DNA from: Streptomyces sp. NBC_01235
GTDB lineage: Bacteria; Actinomycetota; Actinomycetes; Streptomycetales; Streptomycetaceae
Assembly (NCBI RefSeq): GCF_035989285.1
Contig: NZ_CP108513.1
Coordinates: forward strand, 10,168,001 to 10,232,000
Length of the DNA: 64,000 nt
Direction of reading: 5' to 3'
Part shown: positions 24,811-32,837 of the stretch, piece after piece
How positions within the stretch are numbered: the first letter of the stretch is position 1
How the letters are laid out: each line of letters opens with the position of its first letter
Notes under the pieces: generated by a model
The model's database searches: none
Told to the model about the DNA's origin: nothing
The model's input: only the letters and a program-made list of their open reading frames with translations
Made by a program: the position numbers and the translations under genes

Positions 24811-26725
24811 GACCAGCCTCACGGAACGGCTGCTGCACTCCGTCGGAGTCATCGACGAAATCGGCAGCGTCGACGCCGGCAGCACGCAGACCGACACCCT
24901 CGCGCTGGAGCGCCGGCGCGGCATCACCATCAAGTCGGCCGTCGTCTCGTTCCAGGTCGACGACGTCACCGTCAACCTGATCGACACCCCCGGCCACCCG
25001 GACTTCATCGCCGAGGTGGAGCGGGTCCTCGGCGTGCTCGACGGGGCCGTGCTCGTCGTCTCGGCCGTGGAGGGCGTCCAGGCGCAGACCAGGATCCTGA
25101 TGCGGACCCTGCGCCGGCTGCGCATCCCCACCCTCGTCCTCGTCAACAAGATCGACCGGCGCGGGGCACGCGACGAGGGTGTCCTGCGGGAGCTGACCGA
25201 GCGGCTGTCGGTGCCGGTCGTCCCGATGGGCACCGTCACGGGACTGGGAACGGCCGCGGCGGCCTTCCGGCCCGGTCGTGTGCGCGACCTCGACGTCCTC
25301 GCCGAGCACGACGACGACCTCCTGTCCGCTTACGTCGACGGCACCGTCACACCGCGGCACGCGCGCGCCGCCCTCCTCGCCCAGACCGGCCGCGCCCTCG
25401 TCCACCCGGTCTACTTCGGCTCCGCCACGACCGGCGCCGGTGTGCCCGAACTGATCGCCGGCCTCCGGGAGTTGCTGCCCGCCGCCGGCGGCGACCCCGA
25501 CGGCCCGCTGTCCGGCACGGTCTTCAAGGTGGAGCGGGGCCCGGCGGGCGAGAAGATCGCCTACGCCCGCGTGTTCTCCGGCACCCTGCGCACCCGCGAC
25601 CGGGTCCCGTACGGAGACGGCGCGGGCAAGGTCACCGCGATCAGCGTCTTCGACCGGGGCGCGGACGCACGGCAGGAGGCGGTGTCCGCGGGCCGGATCG
25701 CCCGGCTGTGGGGACTCGCCGACATCCGCGTCGGCGACAGCCTCGGCGCACCCCGCGAGGAGCACGGCCACTTCTTCGCGCCGCCGACCCTGGAGACGGT
25801 CGTGGAGCCCGGTCCGGACGCCGACCGGCGCTCCCTGCACCTCGCCCTCACCCGACTCGCCGAGCAGGACCCGCTGATCGGCCTGCGCCACGACGAGCTC
25901 CGCCAGGAGACGTCCGTGTCGCTCTACGGCGAGGTGCAGAAGGAGGTCGTCCAGGCGACCCTCGCCGACGACCACGGCCTGCGCGTCACCTTCCGCGAGA
26001 CGACACCCCTGTGCGTCGAGCGGCCGGCCGGCACCGGGGCGGCCGTGGAGTTCATCAAGAAGGACGCGAACCCCTTCCTCGCCACCGTCGGCCTGCGCGT
26101 CGAGCCGGCTCCGCCGGACAGCGGCGTGCGCTTCGGCCTGGACGTGGAACTGGGCGCCATGCCGTACGCGTTCTTCAAGGCGGTCGAGGACACCGTCCGC
26201 GAGACCCTCGGCCAGGGGCTGCACGGCTGGCAGGTCACCGACTGCGCCGTCACCATGACCCACTCCGGCTACTGGCCCCGCCAGAGCCACGCCCACCAGG
26301 GCTTCGACAAGAGCATGTCCAGCACCGGACACGACTTCCGCGGCCTGACCCCGCTGGTCCTGACCGAGGCGCTGCGCCGGGCCGGGACGCAGGTGTACGA
26401 GCCGATGCACCGCTTCCGCGTCGAGGCCCCGGCGGACACCCTGGGCGCGCTGCTGCCCGTGCTCGCCGCGCTGCGTGCCGTACCGCGCACGACGGCCACC
26501 AGGGGCGCGCTGTGCGTGCTGGAAGGGGTGGTGCCGGCCGCGCGGGTGCACGGCCTCGAACAGCGCATTCCGGGGCTGACGCGGGGCGAGGGCGAGTGCG
26601 AGAGCGGCTTCGACCACTACGCGCCCGTCACCCACGGCACCCCGCCGGAGCGGCCGCGCACGGACCACAACCCGCTGAACCGCAAGGAGTACCTGTTGAA
26701 CGTGACCGGTCGGGTGGCCAACTGA
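24764..26725 (+). CDS. Ribosomal protection protein, Tet(M)/OtrA-type GTPase
   Basis: A 653-aa translational GTPase related to EF-G that in characterised members releases tetracycline from the ribosome. Motifs are G1 AHVDAGKTS (residues 10-18), G2 RRGITIKS, G3 DTPGHPDFI and G4 NKIDRRG. EF-G-like domains II-V follow, including VERPAGTGAAVEFIKKDANPF and the C-terminal TRGEGECESGFDHY. Size and layout match the OtrA/Tet branch rather than EF-G itself (about 700 aa). The GTG at 24764 has AAGGA about 11 bases upstream. A small overlapping leader ORF precedes it. Streptomycetes often carry such genes without producing tetracyclines, and no biosynthetic genes are nearby. The spectrum of protection is unknown. 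Confidence 0.92.
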   Translation: MHVLNLGILAHVDAGKTSLTERLLHSVGVIDEIGSVDAGSTQTDTLALERRRGITIKSAVVSFQVDDVTVNLIDTPGHPDFIAEVERVLGVLDGAVLVVSAVEGVQAQTRILMRTLRRLRIPTLVLVNKIDRRGARDEGVLRELTERLSVPVVPMGTVTGLGTAAAAFRPGRVRDLDVLAEHDDDLLSAYVDGTVTPRHARAALLAQTGRALVHPVYFGSATTGAGVPELIAGLRELLPAAGGDPDGPLSGTVFKVERGPAGEKIAYARVFSGTLRTRDRVPYGDGAGKVTAISVFDRGADARQEAVSAGRIARLWGLADIRVGDSLGAPREEHGHFFAPPTLETVVEPGPDADRRSLHLALTRLAEQDPLIGLRHDELRQETSVSLYGEVQKEVVQATLADDHGLRVTFRETTPLCVERPAGTGAAVEFIKKDANPFLATVGLRVEPAPPDSGVRFGLDVELGAMPYAFFKAVEDTVRETLGQGLHGWQVTDCAVTMTHSGYWPRQSHAHQGFDKSMSSTGHDFRGLTPLVLTEALRRAGTQVYEPMHRFRVEAPADTLGALLPVLAALRAVPRTTATRGALCVLEGVVPAARVHGLEQRIPGLTRGEGECESGFDHYAPVTHGTPPERPRTDHNPLNRKEYLLNVTGRVAN

Positions 26726-26763
26726 GCCGGCAGGGAATGAACTTACTCGGGGGTCAGAAGGTA

Positions 26764-26795
26764 TTGACGGTGTCCGGAAAGCACCGGACTGTAGT
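26764..26795 (+). promoter_or_regulatory. Promoter/operator candidate for GH5 gene
   Basis: TTGACG (26764-26769) and TGTAGT (26790-26795) flank a dyad GTCCGG-aaagca-CCGGAC (26772-26777 / 26784-26789). The 20-bp spacing is longer than ideal. If used, transcription would start close to the ATG at 26800, giving a leaderless or near-leaderless mRNA with an operator between the boxes. Confidence 0.35.
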
Positions 26796-26799
26796 GGAC

Positions 26800-28665
26800 A
26801 TGCCGAATATCCGGGCACGTCTGCTCGCTGTTCTGGTTGTCCTTTGCGGACTCTGTGGCTTCCTGACGGTGGCGGGCTCCCCGACCGCCACCGCCGCCGC
26901 CACGCTCCCCGACTCCCTCTCCTTCGACGGCACGGCGCTCACGGTGTCGGGCGGCCGCTTCGTCGACGGCAACGGCCGCGAGGTCGTGCTGCGCGGCTAC
27001 AACGTCTCCGGCGAGACCAAGCTGGCCGAGAACAAGGGCCTGCCCTTCGCCTCGGTCGCCGACGCCAAGAAGTCGGCGACGGCCCTGCGCGCCCTCGGCG
27101 GCGGCAACTCCGTGCGTTTCCTGCTCTCCTGGGCCTACGCCGAACCGGTGCGCGGCCAGGTCGACACCACCTACCTGGCCGCCGCCACCGACCAGATGCG
27201 CGCCTTCCTCGACGCCGGAATCCGGGTCTACCCCGACTTCCACCAGGACCTGTACTCCCGCTACCTGTTCAACTCGGGCAGCTGGTACACCGGCGACGGC
27301 GCCCCCGCGTGGGCGGTGGCACTCGGCAGCTACCCCACCGAGTCCTGCGGCATCTGTCTCCTCTGGGGCCAGAACATCACCCAGAACGGCGCGGTGAAGG
27401 CCGCCCAGTACGACTTCTGGCACAACAACCACGGTCTCCAGGACTACTTCCTGGCCACCGCCCAGAAGACCATGGCGTACATCAAGGCGAACCTCACCAC
27501 CGAGGAGTTCGCCGGTGTCCTGGGCTTCGACCCCTACAACGAGCCCTACGCCGGCACCTACGACTCCGGTCAGGCCAGCCGCACCTGGGAACGCGACCTC
27601 CTGTGGCCCTTCTACGTGAAGTTCCGCGCCCGGATGGACGCGGCCGGCTGGACCGACAAACCCGCCTTCGTCGAGCCGAACCTCTTCTGGAACGGCAACG
27701 TCACCAAGGAGGAGGGCGGCCTCCTCGACGCGGGCACGCTCGGCTCCCGCTACGTCTTCAACACCCACTTCTACGACCAGAAGGCCATCTCCGGCATCCT
27801 GATGTGGGGCAACGCGGAGAACGGGCAGTACGTCACCGACTTCGGCACGGTCCGCGACCGCGCGTCGGCCGCCGGGACGACGGCGATCGTCAGCGAGTTC
27901 GGCCACCCCCTGAACGGCACGACAGCCGGCAAGGCGCCGACCGTCCTGAAGGCGATGTACCAGGCCCTCGACTCCCGTGTGAAAGGCGCGAGTTGGTGGA
28001 CCACACCCGCCACCTCCGGCCCGGTCCTCTCCGGTTCGCAGTGGCAGTGGGACATCTACAACGGCCGTCACCACGAGCTGATGAACGGCAACGCCGACAA
28101 GGTCCTCACGACCGGCGACGGCTGGAACGACGAGGACCTCTCCGCCGTACGTCTCGACGACAGCGGCACGGTGACACTTCGTCAGGACGCCCGTCTCCTG
28201 GACCGGATCTACCCGAGCGCCACGTCCGGCACGACCGTCGCCTTCACCTACGAGGACCGCTCCCGCGACGGCTCCACCACCCTCACCTGGAATCCGGTCC
28301 CCAGCACCCTGCCCAACACGGCACAGCTCGTCGGCACCGGCCAGTACGGGCTGTTGGTGTGGCGCTCGAACGGCGGCACGGCACCCACCGAACTGCACCT
28401 GCCCGCCTCCTTCCCGACCGCCACCACCACGGTCGTCTCCGACCTCGGAACCGTGTACGCCCCGCCCGCGTACACGACGACCACGAAGATCGCCGCGGCC
28501 GCCGAACCGGGCGGCACGGGCAGCCGACGCCTGCTGCTCAGCGCCCCCGACTCGGGCACCGTGCACTACGCCCTGGTCACCAACGGGGCCACCGCCCCCT
28601 CCGCGACCCTGCTGGCGGCCGCCCGCACGGAGCTGTCGGCGTGGGTGGCGCAGAAGGTGGGGTAG
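26800..28665 (+). CDS. Secreted glycoside hydrolase family 5, endoglycoceramidase-like
   Basis: A 621-aa exported enzyme. A signal peptide (RARLLAVLVVLCGLCGFLTVAG, Ala-rich cleavage near residue 32) is followed by a GH5 TIM barrel. The early segment VLRGYNVSGETKL, the DFHQDLYSRYLF strand and GFDPYNEPYAG (acid/base Glu248) are typical of the endoglycoceramidase-like GH5 subfamily. The nucleophile is Glu366 in IVSEFGHP. The C-terminal ~150 residues form a beta-sandwich like the GH5 C-terminal domain. The preferred start is ATG 26800, because the signal peptide begins there. An upstream ATG at 26737 is possible but would lie before the promoter-like boxes. Retaining enzymes of this group cleave glycolipid or glycan glucosides; the actual substrate is inferred only. 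Confidence 0.88.
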   Translation: MPNIRARLLAVLVVLCGLCGFLTVAGSPTATAAATLPDSLSFDGTALTVSGGRFVDGNGREVVLRGYNVSGETKLAENKGLPFASVADAKKSATALRALGGGNSVRFLLSWAYAEPVRGQVDTTYLAAATDQMRAFLDAGIRVYPDFHQDLYSRYLFNSGSWYTGDGAPAWAVALGSYPTESCGICLLWGQNITQNGAVKAAQYDFWHNNHGLQDYFLATAQKTMAYIKANLTTEEFAGVLGFDPYNEPYAGTYDSGQASRTWERDLLWPFYVKFRARMDAAGWTDKPAFVEPNLFWNGNVTKEEGGLLDAGTLGSRYVFNTHFYDQKAISGILMWGNAENGQYVTDFGTVRDRASAAGTTAIVSEFGHPLNGTTAGKAPTVLKAMYQALDSRVKGASWWTTPATSGPVLSGSQWQWDIYNGRHHELMNGNADKVLTTGDGWNDEDLSAVRLDDSGTVTLRQDARLLDRIYPSATSGTTVAFTYEDRSRDGSTTLTWNPVPSTLPNTAQLVGTGQYGLLVWRSNGGTAPTELHLPASFPTATTTVVSDLGTVYAPPAYTTTTKIAAAAEPGGTGSRRLLLSAPDSGTVHYALVTNGATAPSATLLAAARTELSAWVAQKVG

Positions 28666-28672
28666 CGGCGGC

Positions 28673-28696
28673 TTGACCCTCCCCTTGCGTCAGGGT
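28673..28696 (+). promoter_or_regulatory. MerR-type promoter with ACCCT/AGGGT dyad
   Basis: A TTGACC -35 box (28673-28678) overlaps the dyad ACCCT-N11-AGGGT (28676-28680 / 28692-28696). The dyad spans the spacer between the promoter boxes, as in MerR-family autoregulated promoters with over-long spacing. It lies 31 bases upstream of the MerR gene. Confidence 0.65.
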
Positions 28697-28727
28697 TGAG
28701 GCTTGGCCTCGACGAAAGGGCAGGTGG

Positions 28728-29513
28728 ATGACGTACTCCGTGAGACAGGTCGTGGCCTTCGCCGGAGTGACGGTGCGCACGCTGCATCACTACGACCGGA
28801 CGGGACTGCTCACGCCCGGCGGTCGCAGCCGGGCCGGCTACCGGCTCTACGACGACGCCGATCTGGCCCGGCTCCAGCAGATCCTCTTCTACCGCGAACT
28901 GGGCTTCTCCCTCGACGAGATCGCCGCCATCCTCGCCGACCCGCAGGCGAACGCCCTGCAACACCTGCGGGTCCGGCAGCGGAAACTCAGGGAGGAGATC
29001 GCCCGGCTCCAGCGACTGGCGGAGGTCGCCGAGCGGGCCATCGAGGTCCAGCAGACCGGGGTGCGGCTGACCCCCGAGGAGCGGTTCGAGGTCTTCGGCG
29101 ACATCGCCTTCGACCTCAGCTACGCCACCGAGGCACGGCTGAAGTGGGCCGACTCGGCGGGGCAGCGCGAGGCGATGGCCCGCGCCGCCGCCCACACCAA
29201 GGAGGACTGGCGCCGGCTGATGGCCGAGGCCGCCGACTGGCGCACCGAACTGCTGGACGCCTTCGACGCGCAGGAGCCGGCCGACGGCGAGCGGGTCATG
29301 GACCTGGCCGAGGAACACCGCCGCCATGTCAGCCGGTGGTTCACCGCCTGCCCGCCCGCCATGCACCGCCGCATCGCCGACGACTTCGCCGCCGACCCGC
29401 GCGCCTTCGCCCTCGTCGTGCCCCCGCCGCAGCAACGGCCCGGTCTCGCCGCCTACCTGTGCAAGGCCGTCCACGCCAACGCGGCCCGCACCGCTGCCGA
29501 GGAGAACCCGTGA
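28728..29513 (+). CDS. MerR-family regulator with TipAS-like ligand domain
   Basis: A 261-aa transcriptional activator. The N-terminal MerR winged helix is clear: YSVRQVVAFAGVTVRTLHHYDRTGLLTP, GYRLYDDADLARLQQILFYRELGFSLDEIAAILAD. A coiled-coil dimerisation helix follows (LRVRQRKLREEIARLQRLAEVAERAIE). Residues ~125-255 resemble the TipAS antibiotic-binding domain (VFGDI..YATEARLKWADSAGQREAMARAAAHTKEDWRRLMAE). In S. lividans TipAL this domain covalently captures thiopeptides through a Cys. The stop overlaps the start of a glycosyltransferase gene (GTGA), so both form one operon. A classic MerR operator lies just upstream. The likely logic is drug sensing driving a modifying enzyme. Confidence 0.92.
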   Translation: MTYSVRQVVAFAGVTVRTLHHYDRTGLLTPGGRSRAGYRLYDDADLARLQQILFYRELGFSLDEIAAILADPQANALQHLRVRQRKLREEIARLQRLAEVAERAIEVQQTGVRLTPEERFEVFGDIAFDLSYATEARLKWADSAGQREAMARAAAHTKEDWRRLMAEAADWRTELLDAFDAQEPADGERVMDLAEEHRRHVSRWFTACPPAMHRRIADDFAADPRAFALVVPPPQQRPGLAAYLCKAVHANAARTAAEENP

Positions 29514-30718
29514 GAATCCTGATCGCCGCCGCCGGATCCCGTGGCGACGTCGCCCCGTACACCGGCCTGGGCGCGCACCTGCGCCGCGCCGGACACGACG
29601 TCGCCCTCGCCGCCACGGACGTCCACGCGCCGCTGGTGCGCGCGGCGGGGCTGGAGTTCCGGGGCCTGCCCGGCCGTCCGGAGGGGGAGGCGGGCGGCCG
29701 GCGCGCGCTCATGCGCACCGCCGCCGCGTTCGTCACCGAGCTGGGGCAGGGCTTCGCCGACGTGGTGACCGCGAGCGGCGCGGAGCTGCTCCTGCTGTCC
29801 ACCACCACCGCCCCGCTGGGCTGGCACCTCACCGAGGCGACCGGCATCCCCGGTTTGGGCGTGTATCTCCAGCCCGCCGCCCCGACCGGCGACTTCCCGC
29901 CCGTCGTCGCCGGCGCCCGCTCCCTGGGCCGCCCCGCCAACCGCGCCGCCGGCCACCTGGCCCTGCACATGGCCGACCGCCTCTACATACAGGCCGTCAC
30001 CGCACTGCGCCGCCGGCTGGAGCTGCCCGCGCTGACGCCCGCCGCGACCCGGCGTCGCCAGGAGCGGGCCGACTGGCCGGTCCTGCACGGTTTCAGCACC
30101 GCGCTGGTGCCGCGCCCCTCCGACTGGCGCCCCGGCCTGGAGGTGGCCGGCACCTGGTGGCCGTACGTCGACCCGGCCGAGCGGCTGCCGCCCGAGGTGG
30201 AGGACTTCCTCGCCGCCGGTCCGCCACCGGTGTTCGTCGGCTTCGGCAGCATGGCCCGGGGACACGGGGAGCGGTTGAGCGAGATCGCCGTACGGGCCCT
30301 GCGCGCCGCCGGTCTGCGCGGCATCCTGCAGACCGGGAGCGCAGGGCTGGCCGCCGACGGCGACGACGTCCTGACCGTCGGGGACGTGCCCCACGCGCTG
30401 CTGTTCCCCCGGACGGCCGCGGTGGTCCACCACGCCGGAGCGGGCACCGCGGCGGCCGGACTGCGCGCCGGGGTGCCCGCGGTACCCGTGCCGGTGACGG
30501 CGGACCAGCCGTTCTGGGCGCAGCGGCTGACGGCACTCGGCGCCGCCACCGCCCCCCTCCCGTTCCGGTCTCTCACCGCCGAACCGCTCGCCGACGCCCT
30601 CGACCGCGCCGTCCGCGACCCCGCGTACACCCGCTCCGCCCGCGCCGCCGCGGGTTGTACGGCGACGGAGGACGGAGCGGGCGTCGTGCTCAAGGCGGTC
30701 GAGGCTCAAGCCGGTTGA
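29510..30718 (+). CDS. GT1 glycosyltransferase, sterol-glucosyltransferase-like
   Basis: A 402-aa GT-B enzyme. The N-terminal acceptor domain begins ILIAAAGSRGDVAPYTGLGAHLRRAGHDVALA, a hallmark of the UGT80/MGT-like group. The donor domain has PPVFVGFGSMARG and the sugar-nucleotide signature VVHHAGAGTAAAGLRAGVPAVPVPVTADQPFWAQRL. It starts with GTG overlapping the MerR stop and is therefore translationally coupled to a TipAL-like drug sensor. I infer that the acceptor is a hydrophobic compound such as an antibiotic or polyketide, possibly glucosylated for resistance. A paralogue lies at 32834-34102. The gene converges with the beta-propeller gene only 7 bases away. Confidence 0.9.
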   Translation: MRILIAAAGSRGDVAPYTGLGAHLRRAGHDVALAATDVHAPLVRAAGLEFRGLPGRPEGEAGGRRALMRTAAAFVTELGQGFADVVTASGAELLLLSTTTAPLGWHLTEATGIPGLGVYLQPAAPTGDFPPVVAGARSLGRPANRAAGHLALHMADRLYIQAVTALRRRLELPALTPAATRRRQERADWPVLHGFSTALVPRPSDWRPGLEVAGTWWPYVDPAERLPPEVEDFLAAGPPPVFVGFGSMARGHGERLSEIAVRALRAAGLRGILQTGSAGLAADGDDVLTVGDVPHALLFPRTAAVVHHAGAGTAAAGLRAGVPAVPVPVTADQPFWAQRLTALGAATAPLPFRSLTAEPLADALDRAVRDPAYTRSARAAAGCTATEDGAGVVLKAVEAQAG

Positions 30719-30725
30719 GGGGGCG

Positions 30726-31991
30726 TCAGCCGGCCGTCCCCGTCCAGTCGGCGGCGACATGGCCCAGCCGGACCCGCTGCGGATGGTCGCCCACGGGAAT
30801 CGACACGACCTTCTGCCCGGTGGCGAAGTCGATCGCGGTGACCTGGTCGGCGCCGCTCTCGGAGATCACGCAGTCCTTGCCGTCGCCGCTGACCGTGGCC
30901 CAGTAGGGCTTGGAGGCGGTGACCAGCGGGCCCTCCTGGAGCGTGGTGCGGTTGACGACCGTCGCGTAGTCGTCCATCGTGCCCGCGACGCACAGCTTGC
31001 TGCCGTCGGGGCTCATCGAAATGCCGTGGTGGCGCGAGTCGTTGACGAAGGTGGTGCGGTCGTCGCTGGTCGCCGGGTTCTTCGGCAGGGTCTTCGTGCG
31101 GGTGATGCGGTCCGTGGCGAGGTCGTACTCGAAGAAGCCGTTGAAGAACGAGACCTGGAAGTACAGCTTGGACTCGTCCGGCGAGAAGACCGCAGGGCGC
31201 ACGGCGTCCGAGTAGTCCGTGAGGCCGATCGCGTCCAGCCGCTGCCGCATGTCGATGATCTTGACCTGCTGGTAGGTGTTCGCGTCGACGACGGTGATGC
31301 GCCGGTCGCCCTTCGTGAAGTCCTGCCACGGGGCGTCCTGTGAGGTGTTCACGTCGCCGATCGACATGTTGTAGATGTATTTGCCGTCCTTGCTGAAGAT
31401 GTTCTCGTGCGGCTTGTCGCCGGTCTTGAACGAGCCGAGCTGTTTGCCGGTGTTGATGTTCAGGACGTGCACGGTGTTCGAGATCGACGCGGACACCGCG
31501 ACCCGGGTGCCGTCGGGTGAGACGGCCATGTGGTCGGAGCGGTAACCGGACACGGGGAAGCGCCAGTTGATGTTCCCGGTGGCCAGGTCGATGGAGACGA
31601 CGTCGGCGAAACTCGGGCGGGATACGACCACCGAGGCGCCGTCCGGCGTGGTGTACATGTCGTCGACGAACTGGTCGTGGCCCTCGCCGACGCCGTTGCG
31701 GATGGCCTGGAAGTAGATCCACTTGATCGGATCGGCGTTGATCTCCGCCATCCGGGCGGCCTTGTCGGGGATCACGTTGATCCGGCCCACCTTGGCGAAG
31801 TCCCCGCTGGACTTGATGACGTCCGCGGTGCCCTCCCAGTTGTTGCCGACGAAGAGCACCTCGCGCAGGGCGGCGGCGGTCGCGGTGTCCGAGGCGGCGG
31901 TGGCGGCTGTGGCGGCGGTCGCGGGAGCGGTGACGGTCAGGACGAGGGCGGCGGCTACGGAGCAAAGGTGCCTGGGTCTGAAGGCAGGCAT
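30726..31991 (-). CDS. Secreted YncE-like seven-bladed beta-propeller protein
   Basis: A 421-aa exported protein with an Ala/Thr-rich signal peptide (LCSVAAALVLTVTAPATA). The rest consists of repeated propeller blades, each with a PDG-type turn: TPDGASVVVSRP, SPDGTRVAVSAS, SKDGKYIYNMSIG, SPDESKLYFQVS, SPDGSKLCVAGT, SGDGKDCVISES. NTVHVLNINTGKQLGSFKTG and QVTAIDFATGQKVVSIPVG are typical YncE strands. No catalytic motif is evident; related proteins include cytochrome-D1-like propellers and lactonase-like folds. A GAGGAGA Shine-Dalgarno sits 10 bases before the ATG. It is divergent from a TetR gene with a 16-bp palindrome in between, so it is the likely repression target. Confidence 0.85.
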   Translation of the reverse strand: MPAFRPRHLCSVAAALVLTVTAPATAATAATAASDTATAAALREVLFVGNNWEGTADVIKSSGDFAKVGRINVIPDKAARMAEINADPIKWIYFQAIRNGVGEGHDQFVDDMYTTPDGASVVVSRPSFADVVSIDLATGNINWRFPVSGYRSDHMAVSPDGTRVAVSASISNTVHVLNINTGKQLGSFKTGDKPHENIFSKDGKYIYNMSIGDVNTSQDAPWQDFTKGDRRITVVDANTYQQVKIIDMRQRLDAIGLTDYSDAVRPAVFSPDESKLYFQVSFFNGFFEYDLATDRITRTKTLPKNPATSDDRTTFVNDSRHHGISMSPDGSKLCVAGTMDDYATVVNRTTLQEGPLVTASKPYWATVSGDGKDCVISESGADQVTAIDFATGQKVVSIPVGDHPQRVRLGHVAADWTGTAG

Positions 31992-32079
31992 GGCTGCTCT
32001 CTCCTCTGGAAGTGGGGGAAGGTGCGGGGCAGGGCGGAGCGGACCGCCCGAATCTGAAGACGGGTGCGTTCAGAATTGA

Positions 32080-32095
32080 CTTACTGGAAAGTAAG
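32080..32095. promoter_or_regulatory. TetR operator candidate CTTACT-GGAA-AGTAAG
   Basis: A perfect 16-bp dyad overlaps the end of a TTGACT -35-like box (32076-32081). It lies in the divergent region between the propeller gene and the TetR gene. Form and position are typical of an autoregulatory TetR site. Confidence 0.7.
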
Positions 32096-32174
32096 GAAGG
32101 GGTGCCCTTCGCCACAAGAGTCCGTGCACGACAAAATTGGCGGCGGGGGAGCACGGAGCGACGAGGGAGGGTCA

Positions 32175-32837
32175 GTGACGGGCAGGCTCAGGGCGCCGAC
32201 CGGCAGATACGGCGGCAAGACCGCCGAACAGCGGCAGGCCGAGCGGCGCGGGAGGTTTCTGGACGCGGCGCTGCGGTTGTTCGGAGGCGCGCCCGGCTAC
32301 CGCGGCACCACGGTCGCGTCGCTCAGTGAGGCGGCCGGCCTGTCGACCCGTCAGTTCTACGAGGAGTTCCGCACCCTCGAGGACGTCCTGGCGGCGCTGC
32401 ACCTCCAGGTCAACGACTGGGCCGACGAGGCGGTGGTGGCGGCCTTCGCCGCCGCGCAGGGCCTGCCGCTCGCCGAGCGCGTCACCGCGATCTTCCGCGC
32501 CTACGCGGGCAACGTCACGGCGGACCCGTGCCGCATCCGGATCACCTTCGTCGAGATCGTCGGCGTCAGCCCCCGACTGGAGGAACAGCGTCTGGCCCGC
32601 CGCGCCCGCTGGATCGACCTCATCTGCGCCGAGGCGACGGCGGCCGCGACCCGCGGCGAGGCGGCACCGCGCGACTACCGCCTCGCGGCGACGGCCTTCA
32701 TCGGCAGCGTCAACGGCCTCCTCCACGACTGGAGCGCGGGGTGGGTGGACGCGACCCTGGACGAGGTGGTCGACGAACTGGTGCGCCAGCTGCTGGGGAT
32801 ACTGCGCCCGCCGGGGTGGGTGCCCGAGGCCGCCTAG
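32175..32837 (+). CDS. TetR/AcrR-family transcriptional regulator
   Basis: A 220-aa repressor. The N-terminal helix-turn-helix reads RFLDAALRLFGG, GYRGTTVASLSEAAGLSTRQFYEEFRTLEDVLAALH, the standard TetR pattern with Phe-Tyr in the recognition-helix end. The C-terminal ligand and dimer domain is helical (LAERVTAIFRAYAGNVTADP, RRARWIDLICAEATAAA). I chose the GTG at 32175, which has GGGAGGG upstream. A longer ORF from 32064 would include the operator and is unlikely. Its stop overlaps the convergent glycosyltransferase stop by four bases. Probable targets are itself and the divergent secreted propeller. Confidence 0.9.
   Translation: MTGRLRAPTGRYGGKTAEQRQAERRGRFLDAALRLFGGAPGYRGTTVASLSEAAGLSTRQFYEEFRTLEDVLAALHLQVNDWADEAVVAAFAAAQGLPLAERVTAIFRAYAGNVTADPCRIRITFVEIVGVSPRLEEQRLARRARWIDLICAEATAAATRGEAAPRDYRLAATAFIGSVNGLLHDWSAGWVDATLDEVVDELVRQLLGILRPPGWVPEAA

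Noticed and set aside
24710..26818. A 702-codon open frame antisense to the ribosomal-protection gene
   Set aside because: It is an exact shadow of the GTPase gene, with His/Gly/Arg/Val-rich composition and no motifs.
25708..28665. A 985-codon frame joining the 3' half of the Tet/Otr-type gene region to the GH5 enzyme
   Set aside because: The first 364 codons are an off-frame reading of the GTPase gene. The real protein starts at the signal peptide near 26800.
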